From assembly GCA_029204225.1 (NCBI GenBank), contig CM055093.1, positions 21,522,823 to 21,586,822 of the forward strand: 64,000 bases of DNA, read 5' to 3'. Of this stretch, positions 53,078 through 64,000 are shown one piece after another. How positions within the stretch are numbered: position 1 is the stretch's first letter; every line of letters starts with the position of its first letter. Source of the stretch: Diphasiastrum complanatum (lineage: Eukaryota > Streptophyta > Lycopodiopsida > Lycopodiales > Lycopodiaceae). The translations under genes were made by a program, and so were the position numbers. The notes below the pieces were generated by a model, which searched no databases, was not told the origin of the DNA, and saw only the letters and a list, made by a program, of their open reading frames with translations.

Positions 53078-53939
53078 GCCTCGTGAATTCAGTTTTTACA
53101 TTTTTTTTTTTGAGGTAAATTTATGTTACGTGCACCTTCCGGCGTCTGATAGGTGCCTTAAAAAAAAAATTGTCATAAAAAAGCCCACAAATTACGTTCT
53201 TGTGAGGCACCACCATTTCCTTTGTAAAAATTTAAAACTTGATTTTATGTGAGAAGGAATGTGTTGGTACCGAAGAAGGTTTCTCTCTAGTGCAAGTGTA
53301 TTTCTCTCCTATATATTTCCACTCTTTCACAGATGTTGTATTGATATTTGACAGGGCCACTTGTGGTTTACACCAATGGTTCTTAGGCATCCTTTTCATC
53401 TCTAGAAGTGACAAACTTGAGATAGTACTAGTGGCCCATTTTACAAATTGGAATTGCAGTTCAAGCATTCACACTTTCAGTCTCAATGGCAAATCAAACA
53501 TTGAACATTCAGCATATGGCAAGAGCATTGAATTTTAAGAGCGTGCATTTCAGCCAAGCCTAGAGTCCTCCAACACTGGGACTCCTTTAAAGCTTGTATA
53601 ATACTAAGGGTTGTCATGTACATCTTACAATACATCATATCTGATGGGAGTGCTTTCCTTTTCCAAGAAGCTTTAAGATGGACCCAGAAATAACCCCAGG
53701 AGCTTCCAAAAGTCTCAAATTTATGAACTTGCAGTTCTTCTTGCACCTCCAGACTGAAGCTAAGCCCGCTAAATCACACCAAATGATCATACACAACATG
53801 ATGTTAGCAGCAAAAAGGGTAAAGTATGGAACTCAACAACAAGCCACGCAAACTCACTCTTGGATTGTACAAAAAGTGCTCTTGTACCTCAAAGTAAAAC
53901 TTATGCATATCCTGTAGACTATATTCTACCATAGGCATG
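53078..53939. other. no convincing gene
   Basis: Frames on both strands (53232-53746) lack recognisable domains. The part directly before the MYB remnant may include its decayed first exon sequence and promoter, but I could not find a start. Confidence 0.35.
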
Positions 53940-54607
53940 CACACTCTGCTGGATATAAGCTGAGAGAGTTAGCGGCTATGCACGACCCACAGAACTGGAA
54001 TCTGATTGCAGAAAAATTGCATGGAAAATCAGGCCTTAACACCACATCCATCTTTGCAAAGTTTTACAGTGCCACCTTTCTGGGTAAACACCACGAAATA
54101 GAGCTGTGAGCAGGCTTTATTTTATAGAAATTCTGTCAGCACGATATTTCATGAAGAAATAAAAACATAACTGTAAGAACTCAATTGCATTTTACTAGAA
54201 TTTTTGCTCATAAAAGATATGGCTCATTGGTTGCAGGTAAGAAGTGCAGATTGAGGTGGTTTAATCAACTGAATCCACGCATCAACAGTCAACCCCTAAC
54301 AGAAGAAGACGAGGAGAGCCTTCTGGCAGCCCATAGTGTCCACAGAAACAAGTGTGGGCTCCAATTGCCAGGATCTTCCCTGGCAGAACTGACAATGCAG
54401 TGAAAATCACTGGCTTGTAGTAATGGCCAGGAGATTCAAGGAGTGATCTAGGGCTTGTGGGACAAGGAAGAACCAACTGTCTAAAAGCAATGGACAAACT
54501 GTCGCTCAATTGCTTGCAGACAAAGCTAGCAATGTGGCTTCTCTCAATGTCAACTCATTGCAAGCAAGAGTTACACAGTCCGAGCCGATTGACAAAGATT
54601 TGAGATA
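53940..54607 (+). pseudogene. broken R2R3-MYB transcription factor gene (MYB52/54/105/117 type)
   Basis: Two exons can be read. Exon 1 gives KLRELAAMHDPQNWNLIAEK, LHGKS (53957-54032), the second part of MYB repeat R2; the expected GHWRPAED before it is decayed. An intron of about 204 bp (54033-54236, GC...AG) splits a glycine codon at the usual plant MYB site. Exon 2 gives GKKCRLRWFNQLNPRINSQP and LTEEDEESLLAAHSVHRNK of R3, then a 2-base insertion near 54352, VWAPIARIFPGRTDNAVK in the next frame, a 1-base loss near 54404 and NHWLVVMARRFKE. R2R3-MYBs bind DNA; this subgroup is known by WFNQLDPRIN. Frame breaks make it a pseudogene; the kept intron shows it was not a retrocopy. Confidence 0.85.
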
Positions 54608-54631
54608 GTGACTTCCTTACCATGCCAGAGG

Positions 54632-54719
54632 GTTCAGATTTGTCTGCACTAGTGAGATACCTTCAAACACAGATAGTTCAGATTAGTCTGCACTAGTGAG
54701 ATACCTTCAAACACAGATA
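54632..54719. repeat. 44-bp tandem duplication
   Basis: The units 54632-54675 and 54676-54719 ('gttcagatt.gtctgcacta...aacacagata') differ by one base. The duplication is recent and lies just 3' of the MYB remnant. Confidence 0.9.
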
Positions 54720-55789
54720 GTTAGCCTCAGTATCACTCACTACAGCTCTTAAGCATGCCCTTTCAAAACTTGGCACATGCCGTCTCAAGACTTGGCTACA
54801 GATCGTCATTTTTCCCCGAAGTGACAGATGAATCAATCAGACAAAGAGTGTGTTTCTGTTTACTTTGTGCGTTAATGCACTATTGTAATACCTATGAGTG
54901 ATCAGTACAACATGTGCACGCAACAGCAATTGTCAAAACTTTGACAATTCGAATCAGTGATTTGCATTCCAACTCTCTGCCAGATAAAACAGAGCTGCAA
55001 GTCATCATTGTCATCATATGCTGGATCAAAAGCGATAGTAAGCTCCTGATCATTGATCTGCTATACACGATTACTTATTCTTCAGAAAAGGAGCCAATGG
55101 CGAGCCCGATAGAGGCAAACCATCAGCTCCCTCCATGTGCAGAATGGACAGTCTATAATAGGTTGTCCATTCTGCCAGATTGACTTACTTCAATTTGGCA
55201 TGATAGGCCGCAGCGGACATTAACGTCCACGTAGAAAACTCATTATTTTGAAGCGGATTTGCACTGCAAAAATGGAGGAGCTACATAACCTCACAGAGCC
55301 CCCTCGCCACCTCCTCTCCTTGAATCTCCTCGAATTTTCTTATGATTGCCCTTTCTTTTCCTTTGAGTTACAATGGCGCTGCAATGGCGTGTTAATGCAG
55401 TTGGAACGCCCCCAAGATTCAGTATGCCCTTGGGTAAGTCAGTTTGGACAGTTAGACTAAGGCATCAATGAAGGCTATCATTAGCACTTGTCTGGGGCCT
55501 TTAGTGCACATTCCCTGCATCTTCTTCTGGCTTTCCATGTTCCCCTTCTATTGTCTATGTTTGCAGGTCTATTCCAAGCACATTACATTTGGTGGAGGAG
55601 AGGCGATGGATCGACCTTTTCCTGATAGCATGATTGATGGGGATATTTCTCTCAACAACTTTTTGCACTCTTTTCATTGATATCTTCATAGTTTTCTCAA
55701 ACTAGTCAAGTCTTGGTTCAAGTTGGTTGAATGCAACATTGCACATTCACGGCCAGATCTTAAGTTCGTCCACGTTCTTTCTAGGGTCT
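54720..55789 (+). other. no confident gene; possible exons
   Basis: A frame MEELHNLTEPPRHLLSLNLL begins at 55272, and a short frame HITFGGGEAMDRPFPDSMID after a good acceptor (tttgcag near 55566) ends at 55680. Either could be a lost exon of the MYB or of another gene. No domain supports a call. Confidence 0.25.
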
Positions 55790-56130
55790 TCCTTGTGAAG
55801 ACATCATGACTTGGCTGGATCATTTCAACAACATTGGGAAATATTAATGCTGGAACGATGAACGGCGACTCCATGAACTTCATACAGTTTTGGATGGAGT
55901 GGCTGCAACATGCTATGTTCAACAACTTATGACTATGAAAGCAAATTGGGATGTGATGAAGAGTAGTTTGATTGAAGCATTTGCACATATGAGTGTTGCT
56001 TGAACTGCTTTGCAGCAATTTGGAAGCCAGGGTATGGATGAATCGGTTGCTCAATTTTTGGTTTGATTCACACAACCAATTATACATGCAGATCCTTTGA
56101 TGACAAAAGATATGAAGCTCTTTTTCTTTT
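55790..56130 (+). pseudogene. retrotransposon gag-like remnant
   Basis: A plus frame reads TWLDHFNNIGKY, NDERRLHELHTVLDGVAATC, QQLMTMKANWDVMKSSLIEA, FAHMSVA, a stop, ALQQFGSQGMDESVAQFL. The pattern of a Trp, RL..L...L.G.A and a Phe-rich middle is that of a gypsy-type capsid. Several stops are present. It could be the Gag front of an element like the one at 62850-64000, but 6 kb separates them. Confidence 0.5.
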
Positions 56131-59100
56131 TCCCTTGTTTGTGCCCTGATTAGCAGCCTCATTCCTTTTGGTGTGTGTTTCCCTACATGAAAATTTCAGG
56201 ACCTTTCAGGCATCAGACTGTTGCCCCGGTTGTCACTGTGAGCACTCTGCCTAATACCACGATAGCTTAGCATGACCATGTTGCCCAATACCATGTGTCA
56301 GAGTGGTCATCGAATTAACATGTGTCAATCCCTAGTTGGCATCGTTTATCGTTGAGATTAGGACGACATCCGTGTTAGTTAAGCGGTTAGGTTAATGGAC
56401 ATTTAATAGTCCAAGTCTGCCGAACACGTAAAATAGTTAAATAGTGTTTTCTTGATGCTGTCGCCTGACGTGGCATAAAGTAGGATCTTGATGTACAGTG
56501 CACATCTAATATATAATGGTGATTGATGAATATGGCGACACCCTTTTTGTGATCATTCTGCTATATAAGCTGTGTGATCATTGCGCTTATGTGAATTCTG
56601 CTTTGCGCCATTACTTGATTAATTAACGTGCTTGTGCTGTCGTTTGTTATAAGCTGGAATTGGTGATGTGATAGACAGCATTATTCTACAATCCGATTAT
56701 CTTCAAGCCCGCAACTTTTATTCTTGATTTATGAAAACATCCTTGGAAAATGCTTTTGCAGTAGTTCATCTTTCATAAATCCAAGAATTTCACAATGATA
56801 ATAAATACGAATGCCCCCAGCTGTTCCTATTAATTGTTACTCTGGCCTCAAAGACCTAGACAACAAAGTCCTTTCATGTTATTCCATGCTAGCACATTCA
56901 AGCGTAGGCCTATTTGAGCACTCTAATTTTTTCAAAGTAACATCATCAACTCCATGACACAGCCAATTAAGGCCAGGAGCACGTCTCCAACCAAAAGGTT
57001 GGAGCAATCAATGAACACCAAACGAGATGGACCTTTGTTCCACCCCAAGATCCAGCTACAAGCTTTTTAGTTGCAACAACTCAAATATAAGCTACTATAG
57101 CTAGAATTATCACGACTCAGCACTCAACTTGCCCTCTAGTGATTCCTCCTTATGGAATTTGGACGTGCAATTACAAAACTTGTAAAAGCCCAATATTGTT
57201 ATTTATTTGTCACTACCTCTCATGTCGAGATTAAGTAATGTGTGCATTTGCTCGCTTTTCTCGGATGTGGTAGTCATTTCTCATTCTTCCGAGAATGCCT
57301 GCATTTGGTTTTCATCTACTAAATATGTCTCTTCCTTTGATATCGGGATTTGATGCAGGTATTAGCAGTACATTTACTACAACCATTCTCATCAGGCCTT
57401 TTAGTGTAAGGAGCATTTTTTCTGCATTGCTGCCCTTCAAAAGTTGTGGAACAACTCCAGCAGGCCATAATTCCAGGCCGTTGGGGCTAGGAGTAGATTT
57501 TAACTTAAGCCGATTAAAGAAGATGATGCTTCCACAAAGCACTTCCTAAGCTGTCTTAAAGTCAAGCACACAAGGGAGCATATAACTTTAGTGTGTGATG
57601 TGGATGGTCTTAAACTTCCGAGCCATTTGAGGTAAGACAAGATGTTTAGATGGAAATTAGAATTTATAAAAGTCCTAAAGGTTCTGCAAGGGACCAGTGA
57701 CAAGGCTTCTTCAACAAGCAGATAAAGGGAAGTCTTGTGCAAACTGTTGGTGCCAAGCAAAACACAAGTGTTTGTTATGTCAGCAATCTGCTCCTCTTCA
57801 TTTTCTATGCAATGATCCCAAGCACTCCTTTCTTGGCATGAAAACGCTCCTTTTCTTCCTATAAAAGAGAACGCACGTAGACAATTGAAAATTTTCCAAA
57901 AGAAGAAGCTTTGTACTCTCCTTGAATATTAATCTGGTCCTTATGTTCTATCCGTAGTGTTATTGTTTCTTGATCCTATCTCTTTGCTTGAGTACTGTTC
58001 TTATTTCTTGATCCTGTATCTTTGCAATAGCATGGATATAACACAGATAATAGTCAGCAACATGCAATGCTCTCTCTCTCTCTCTCTGCCTGCGCTCTCT
58101 TTGTCTCCTTCGTAGATGATTAGCTGTTGCTCTCTGTTTAACCAACACAAATAAGTACACAATGTACACTCAGAGGGTCCCTCAATAGATAATAAATTAG
58201 GGTCCCTCCGTAAAGAGGAGAATGGCCCCTAAACCCTTGGAGAGGAAAGTTTGAAACTTTGGGCATTTTAAGAGGTATCTCTTTCTTAACTCAAAGATCC
58301 TCAATAAGAAATTCCTATCTGATCAGAGTCTTCAACTTGCTCTCTACATGCCGGTCAACACTTTGATCCGGGGAAGCTTTCGAAACAAGGATAAAGAACT
58401 AAGTGAACAGAAATTGCAGTACGATTGAGTCTTTGATCGTGAGTAAATGTCTAGTTTAGCTTAAGTTGACTGTGCTATAACTGCCACTAGAATGTTTTTG
58501 TTGGAAAGAACAGAATCTGACAAGATAATGTTGCCATAATCCTCTGAGTTTTGACATGCACGAATATCTGCTTCTAACTCTGCTCATAATTGCTGTGAAT
58601 CACTTTGCTTGAATGAGTAAGTTTGCTTGTTCTTCCTTAGTTGTCAGGGCATCAGTAGAAGTTCAAATCAGCTATCTACGTAGGTAGTTGACTTTCAGGA
58701 GGGTGCATGTTCAAGGCTTTGTAAACCTGCTACTTGCATAAGTTGTGAGAGATTTTTCCACAATGACTAGAGAGCAGTAAACTTATAAAACAATGATGTA
58801 CTTATGAATGGAGTAAAATGTGTGCCTCTATCTGTACTTCCTAGAAAACTTACATGTAACCCAAGTTCAGTTCTCTGAGGAATGTGTTCAAATGATCCCC
58901 ATTTCAGCAGCATCTTCTAGCTAATGGTTTCAAGCTAGTCACTCAAGGAATGGTCTAAAAGGAACTACACATGTTTAAAAAATTATAAGTTACATTTGCA
59001 AGTAGGTATCCTACAAGACTACACGAGAGTTCTCCTCTAGACGGGCCTTTAAATTTAATTGAATGTAGCCTTCCATTCATCTAATTTTATGGATGAATCC

Positions 59101-59969
59101 AAGATGTTATGATCGAAGTTTCTCTATGATCTCAAGAAAGAGAAGAGATCAATCAACCTTGAAAAGGAAATAAATTGAATAAAGAATCAATCATATCTTT
59201 CTCTATGGCCCCACAAGCATGAGTAAGGCACTCGAAATCCACAAGTTGATGGATGAGAGGAATGATGATGGGCTCGCCTATCTCATAAACATAAGCACTT
59301 GCTCCTAGATGTCATTCAGAGCATTGAACAAAAATCATATTGCTCATTTTGTCTCAATACCATATATGAAATCCAGGTTAGAGGTCATAACATGGCTTTT
59401 GGTGTTGGAAAATTGAAAATCGAAGACGAGCTAAATATACTTCTCATTGAAAATTGTTCTTCAGGAAGATAATAGGAGTACAATAACTACTAACTTGAAA
59501 ATTGCTCTTGCCCTGCTTGCTTACTCAGACACACTGCTTGTTTATTTATAGCAAAAATCTACTGGTCCTAAGATATTGAGAATGGTTACAAGTATTTTGC
59601 TATGGTTTTTTGGTTTCCCAGGGGAGGCTCGAACCTGGGGCCAAAGAAACTTTGGTTGTCAAGCTAACCAACACAACCAACCCCATTGGGTGTATTTTGC
59701 TATGCTATCTAATATGTCCTACAATGGATAAAGGTCACCATAGATCTTTGAACTTGTATGTATGGAGGAGAAAACTGTCAACATCGTCTTTGGATTGGAA
59801 TTGGATCGCAACCTAGGTCGAAATTTTGATTCCTAGGATCGAAATAGATTTCGATTCTCAGATTCAATTTTATATTCATAATTGCAGTCTTTGAAAGTAT
59901 TTTATGATTTCAAGATACTCATTAAAAAGTGGATTTCCACTTGAGCTTTAAAATCCAACACTCTCTCTT
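56131..59969. other. no gene seen; (CT)n microsatellite at 58070-58087
   Basis: Nearly 4 kb without a convincing frame. A short (CT)n run lies at 58070-58087. 'ttcttgatcctatctctttgcttgagtactgttcttatttcttgatcctgtatctttgc' near 57966-58025 is a diverged direct repeat. Frames at 57295-57760 overlap on both strands and have no domain. Confidence 0.35.
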
Positions 59970-60600
59970 AATGTGGATGGTCCTTTGATAGTCCCTTGGT
60001 GAAGTAATATGCTAGCATAAACTATGTTCTACAGAAAATAAGTATGACGTCCTTGCCCTGCACCTTTCTTTGACATAGCACTATTTGATTTTGATATGTT
60101 TACTTTGAAAATGAGATATCAAATTGAGAGGTAATGCAATTGTGCTTTGATTATTACAATAAAGGGTAGTAGAATTTTGTTGACCAAGGTTGATGTATGC
60201 CAGCAGATTTCTAAGTCAAATTGTCTCCTTGGTAGCAATATATTTTGATTTAGCTGATGGTAATGCCATTGAGGTCTGTTTTCATGATATTGGTCCTTCA
60301 TTGAGTAAGAACCTAAATCTTGAGGTTGATCTTCTAGTGTCGATATCCCCTGCCCAATCAACATATGTGTAACTTGTCAAAGTGTTTGTAGATTTGTTGC
60401 CTCCATAACAAATGCAGAGATTCTTAGTAGCTTGAATATACTTCAAGACCTTCAAAAGAGCCTTCCAAGTTGTCAATTCAGCTGAGCTAGGAATAAAACC
60501 TTGTTTGATAAAAAAATTGATTTATTTTCTCAAATCATACCCTCTTGGGGACTATTTTAGTCCATATAGAGCTTTTTGTAATTTGCAGATGTAGTAATCT
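59970..60600 (-). pseudogene. copia reverse transcriptase/RNase H fragment
   Basis: On the minus strand KLQKALYGLK, a stop and SPRGY (about 60530-60600) are the conserved RT stretch YGLKQ.PR. A deletion follows, then WKALLKVLKYIQATKNLCIC and YVDWAGDIDTRRSTS (60282-60476) of RNase H, then ALPSAKSKYIATKETI and LYCNNQSTIALPLN. The end is near 59970 (a purine-rich 'aagagagagtgttgg'). Stops and shifts are frequent. Confidence 0.75.
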
Positions 60601-60609
60601 AGATTTTTT

Positions 60610-60760
60610 AACATGATCTGCTTTGTTGACCTAACATGAGTTACATTCTCGAACCATTCAATTAACATCCTGCTTCATCCCTTTCCATTTAAAAAGAATT
60701 TTACCCTTTTGATAGGTCTTCAATATTCTAGAACGACCAGCACTAGGGAAGAAATGTATC
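60610..60760 (-). pseudogene. gypsy integrase zinc-domain fragment
   Basis: On the minus strand GRSRILKTYQKGK, WKGMKQDVN, a stop and MVRECNSC resemble the H2C2 zinc region of gypsy integrase (GHxGxxKT, W-K-G-M, V..C..C). The fragment abuts the copia RT piece. Short, so the call is tentative. Confidence 0.45.
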
Positions 60761-61330
60761 CATAAAAATTTTGAGAAACCAATCTTGAATTTGGCAAAAA
60801 AAAAAAAACTATTCTTTTAGGATCATACACTATAATTCCATTCTTAAGTTGTTAATGAGACTAATTTTCTCATTTTGGATTCAATAAATTTCTCAAAACT
60901 TTCTGAAAGAGAGTTGAGTTAGAATGCTCAAGAGTTGGAGTTATGTTTGATAATTAGCTATTTATACTAAGCAATTCACGCACGTCTAGTAGGACAGTTA
61001 TTAGGTTGCAGATCGCAATAGCCAATTGGCCATAATGAGCTGGCATCCATCCAGTTAGGTCTTCTCAAAAATTTACTTGCTAAACGGTTAGAGCAAGTCT
61101 GTAGCTTCAATTTAAGTGTAACAATATTTGTCTTTAATCGACATGATTGAAGTGGCCGAAGTCTTTGACTTTCGTCGGGGACGTCGAGTATGTCGGATGA
61201 TGTCTGATTGTCGCAGCCACCTGTTAGCAATTCTCGAGTATTTCTACAAACTATGTATAAACATGCATAAAACTGCAGAACTGGATAATAGAGTGGATGA
61301 AGATTAAAGATCAATTATTCGGTCAGTAGG
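60761..61330. other. no gene seen
   Basis: The minus frame 60976-61314 has no recognisable domain. The stretch could be LTR or spacer of the gypsy remnant next to it. Confidence 0.35.
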
Positions 61331-61339
61331 AGAATAATC

Positions 61340-61900
61340 TAACATCCCTGCCCTTGAGACATTTGATGGCAAAGTCATATGGTTGTGCTAGCCATTTCTT
61401 TTGTTTGTCTATAAGTTATTTTTGACTTTAAAAATATTTCAGACTATTTGAAAATAAATTGTTGATAATAAGATGCAAATCCCAAGAATCCTCTCAATTG
61501 TCGCAAAGTTTTTACAACTCATCCAATTTTTTACCACTTTGATCTTGTGTTGATCCACCTTGAAGTTGTCTTTTGTTACTACATGCCCTAAATATTCAAT
61601 CTCCTATTGAGCAAACTCACATTTTGGCATCTTAGCTAACAACTTGTACTCTCGTAACATTCCAACTCCACTTCTAAATGATGGGCGTGTTATTTTAAGT
61701 TTCAATCATATATCAAAATATCATTGAAGGACACCAAGATAAACTTATACAAATATGGCCCAAAAATTAGAGGTAGCCCAAATGGATATTTAGGGATTTT
61801 CTAGTGGAAATAAGCTTTGTATATCATCTTTTTTGATAATAATCTAGATTTAAGTTTATAATTATAAGCTCAAAACTTTCCTTACGGAAAGAACTTAGAA
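61340..61900 (-). pseudogene. gypsy reverse transcriptase fragment
   Basis: On the minus strand YPFGLPLIFGPYLYKFILVS, FNDILIYD, HAHHLEVELECYES, then KMPKCEFAQ, EIEYLGHVVTKDNFKVDQHK and RGFLGFASYYQQF appear in order with shifts. They match the palm and connection of gypsy RT (MPFGL, FFDDILIY, KC.F....YLGH, FLG...YYR.F). The catalytic FDD is read as FND. Confidence 0.8.
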
Positions 61901-62849
61901 TGACTCACTCATCTTCTAAGAGTAGTAATTCTCATGTTTTTTTTAGCATTTTTCTTATTTATGATAGGCCTACTGACCTCCTTACGGGAAATTTAATCCA
62001 AGATTAGTCCATACATGGGCATGACATTCCTCCCCCCTTATTCAAGTTCTTTCCTCAAAACTTAAGGTTAGAAGAGGTTTTTTTATTTTTATTTATTTTT
62101 ATATAGGCCCTTAGTACAGGGCACACTAGGTGCACATGAGTCAGCTTTACAACATCGCCCTTCTAAAGTGTCCATTGAGTTCCCAACTCCCACAAGAAAG
62201 GCATTCAAAGAGTCATAGGTTATGGAAGGAGTCTCTTGACATTTCATAAGCCTATGGAGGCTCTTGGAGATTATTTAACTCCCTTAGGCTTCTCTCTCTC
62301 TCATTGGATGGGCATGGAACTCCGTAGTGCATTGGAGGGGTCCATGGGCCATCTATATGAGGGTAGTAGGGCGCCCATTGGGAGGGGGGAGATCTCTCTT
62401 GTTTGCTTTGTTATGCTCTAGTGTTGCTACTAGTGTGTAGAGTGCTTTCTTGTGGTAGTATGCTTGAGGTTTGGATCTTGCTTATCGTATGGGACATAAG
62501 TAGGGTTTGGATCTTGAGTATGCTATGGAGTGTTGTGGTATGCTTGTGATTTGTTTATGGTTAGCAAGGGGGTGCTAGATAGGTCTTGCTTGGAGCTTGG
62601 ATCTAGCTATGGTTGGGTGGTGAATACTTGAGGCCAGCTTGTTATCTATCTTTGTGTTTAAAGAGTAGGGACACAGGTGGAGGAGAGATCCTTGGAGGCT
62701 TGCAAATCCTTACTTGCAGGTGGAGGCATGCTAGCTTGGAGTTGGGGAGCATCTTGAAGCTTGCAAGTTGCTTGGAGGACATTTGGAGGCTCTACCTTGG
62801 ATTTGGAGGACTTCCTCACCTCTACTTGTAAAAGCTGCCGCTCAACAAC
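61901..62849. other. no gene seen; G/T-rich repeated phrases
   Basis: From about 62400 to 62830 the phrases 'gtatgcttg', 'ggtttggatcttg', 'gcttggagcttgg' and 'ggaggctt' recur without a strict period. The open frames here are short and composed of these phrases. They may be the leader of the gypsy element that follows. Confidence 0.35.
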
Positions 62850-64000
62850 AAGCCTCTAGAAATTAGACCAGAGCACCACTTGGATGCTTTGCATGTGGAG
62901 AAAATCATAGAGCTGCAGAATGTCCAAATAAAGAAAAATTTGTACCATTATGTCATGACTGTGGTTATGGGCATTGCTATAAGGACTGTCCAGCAAGACC
63001 GGAACCACTACCAACTACAGCTCCTGTAAATTTGATAACAATCAAATGAAGACCAGTAGCTCAGAATAAAGCAAGTGCACCCTTGATGCTGGTCACCAGA
63101 GCATAGAAGCAGAAAGAACCAGTAGTGGATCCAGTACTTGCTGATTCTATACCATTGAATGATACACCAACAACATCGGGAGTCTATCCAAATCTTAATG
63201 TAGAAAAACAAAGATATCAGAATATGAGGCAATGGATTGAACATCTGCAAGACGAAGAGGAACTTGAAGCTGCTGAAGCAACAACAAAAGTTCATTCTTC
63301 ACCATTGCAGCCTCCAAGAAATTCACGTACGGATATGAATGACCAGTTGCATCATCATGAAGAATCCTTCAAGATGACTGAACTGGAAGCACCGCAAACA
63401 GAACTGCTCATGAACATTTTTTCTAGCAAGATCAATATTTTATTGGGAGAGTTCCTCAAGTCCGTGCCAAAAGCAAAAGAAGTCTTAACGCAAAAGTTAG
63501 ATCATTAGGAGCCACTTTTTTGTGCTGGATTTGAAGAATCTAACGAAGTACTCCATGTTGGAGCCACTTGAAAAAGTGAACAAAAGAATATCACTCTGCC
63601 GATATAGCATAGACAATTTCCTAAGGAAGCAACTGTGATAGATGGCGGTTCAGGAGTTGACCTGATTTCTACAAAGCTATGTGCAAAGTGAGGCCTTACA
63701 AAGATCAAGCCTGCTACTTTTGCTATTAAGCTAGCTAATCAAACAACAGTTCGTCCACGAGGAATGGTTGAAGATATACCTGTCAAAATTGTGGGAGTAC
63801 AATTCGTCATTACTTTCGTAGTGATGGACTTACCGGAAGTGCCAAATGTCTACCGAGTTCTATTGGGATGTCCATGGTTACGAGTTGCGCAAGTAATTCA
63901 TAACTAAGGTACCAGAAAAATCACTTTTTAAAATCGTGAACGTGCAGTTAAAGTTGATCCTACAACTTGGACTATCAAACCAGTGGTTCAAAAAAAAGAT
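62850..64000 (+). pseudogene. gypsy Gag zinc knuckles and protease, runs off the window
   Basis: From about 62875 the plus strand reads CFACGENHRAAECPN and CHDCGYGHCYKDCPARP, two zinc knuckles of Gag. A stop follows, then an open stretch (63125-63508) NLNVEKQRYQNMRQWIEHL, LEAAEATTKVH, ELLMNIFSSKINILLGEF. The protease is read from about 63630: EATVIDGGSGVDLISTKLC, ANQTTVRPRGM, VKIVGVQFVITFVVMDLPE and YRVLLGCPWLRVA. The active site reads D-G-G where D-S-G or D-T-G is usual. RT would begin beyond 64000. At least four stops lie in the path. Confidence 0.75.

Noticed and set aside
57295-57760. Overlapping frames of 76-86 codons as a gene
   Set aside because: Both strands are open over the same stretch and neither shows a domain, splice pattern or repeat support.
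58070-58087. (CT)n run as a regulatory GAGA-type element
   Set aside because: It lies far from any recognised gene; an ordinary microsatellite is the simpler reading.
60530-60600. Gypsy integrase continuing through LHLQITKSSIW
   Set aside because: The same bases in another frame give KLQKALYGLK.SPR, a far stronger copia RT match, so only 60610-60760 is kept as gypsy.

Overview
The window looks like transposon-packed, gene-poor nuclear DNA of a land plant with a large genome. The evidence is plant-type Ty1/copia and Ty3/gypsy retroelements, a plant-type GH18 chitinase-like gene, a broken R2R3-MYB of the MYB52/54/105/117 kind, GT-AG introns and TATA boxes. A Penelope-like (PLE) reverse transcriptase and an unfamiliar intron-bearing transposase-like family fit a gymnosperm, fern or lycophyte better than a typical angiosperm, but the sequence does not settle the species. 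I found no tRNA, rRNA, CRISPR or bacterial-type operon.

Layout. 1-3105: 5' part of a gypsy element on the minus strand (gag, repeat-rich leader, tRNA-Asp-type primer site, LTR). 3112-7615: PLE-like element on the minus strand, whose 3' segment occurs again just upstream of its 5' end, a pseudo-LTR-like layout; a third copy of that segment lies at 34285-35175 and a second 5' half at 48634-50870. 7965-15795: mosaic of two copia families (A and B) with tandem LTRs, an insertion inside a zinc knuckle and a 0.8 kb internal duplication. 16123-22370: the most unusual stretch, with a broken histone H3/CENH3-like gene, 86-bp repeats, a G-box array, an unidentified two-exon plus-strand gene and a spliced transposase-like gene (T1, relative T2 at 47441-48250). 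23250-30000: coiled-coil remnant, gypsy LTR, 1.2 kb direct duplication and a decayed gypsy pol. 31165-32118: the only clearly intact cellular gene, an intronless secreted GH18 protein. 33000-39520: repeats, hairpin and a gypsy gag. 39521-45391: a complete, very young copia element with a target-site duplication. 45540-50870: nested copia and gypsy pieces, T2 and PLE copy 2. 52966-53077: GC-rich fold-back. 53940-54607: broken MYB gene. 55790-64000: mostly non-coding, with gypsy and copia fragments and a gypsy gag-protease running off the window end.

How it fits together. Only the GH18 gene and the 39.5-45.4 kb copia element look functional; the rest is mostly decaying mobile DNA. The strongest candidates for something undescribed are the T1/T2 family, the PLE-like element with its large unidentified N-terminal ORF, and the H3/CENH3-like gene beside an 11-G-box array. 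All were read by eye from translations; domain calls without a database search are marked as inference.
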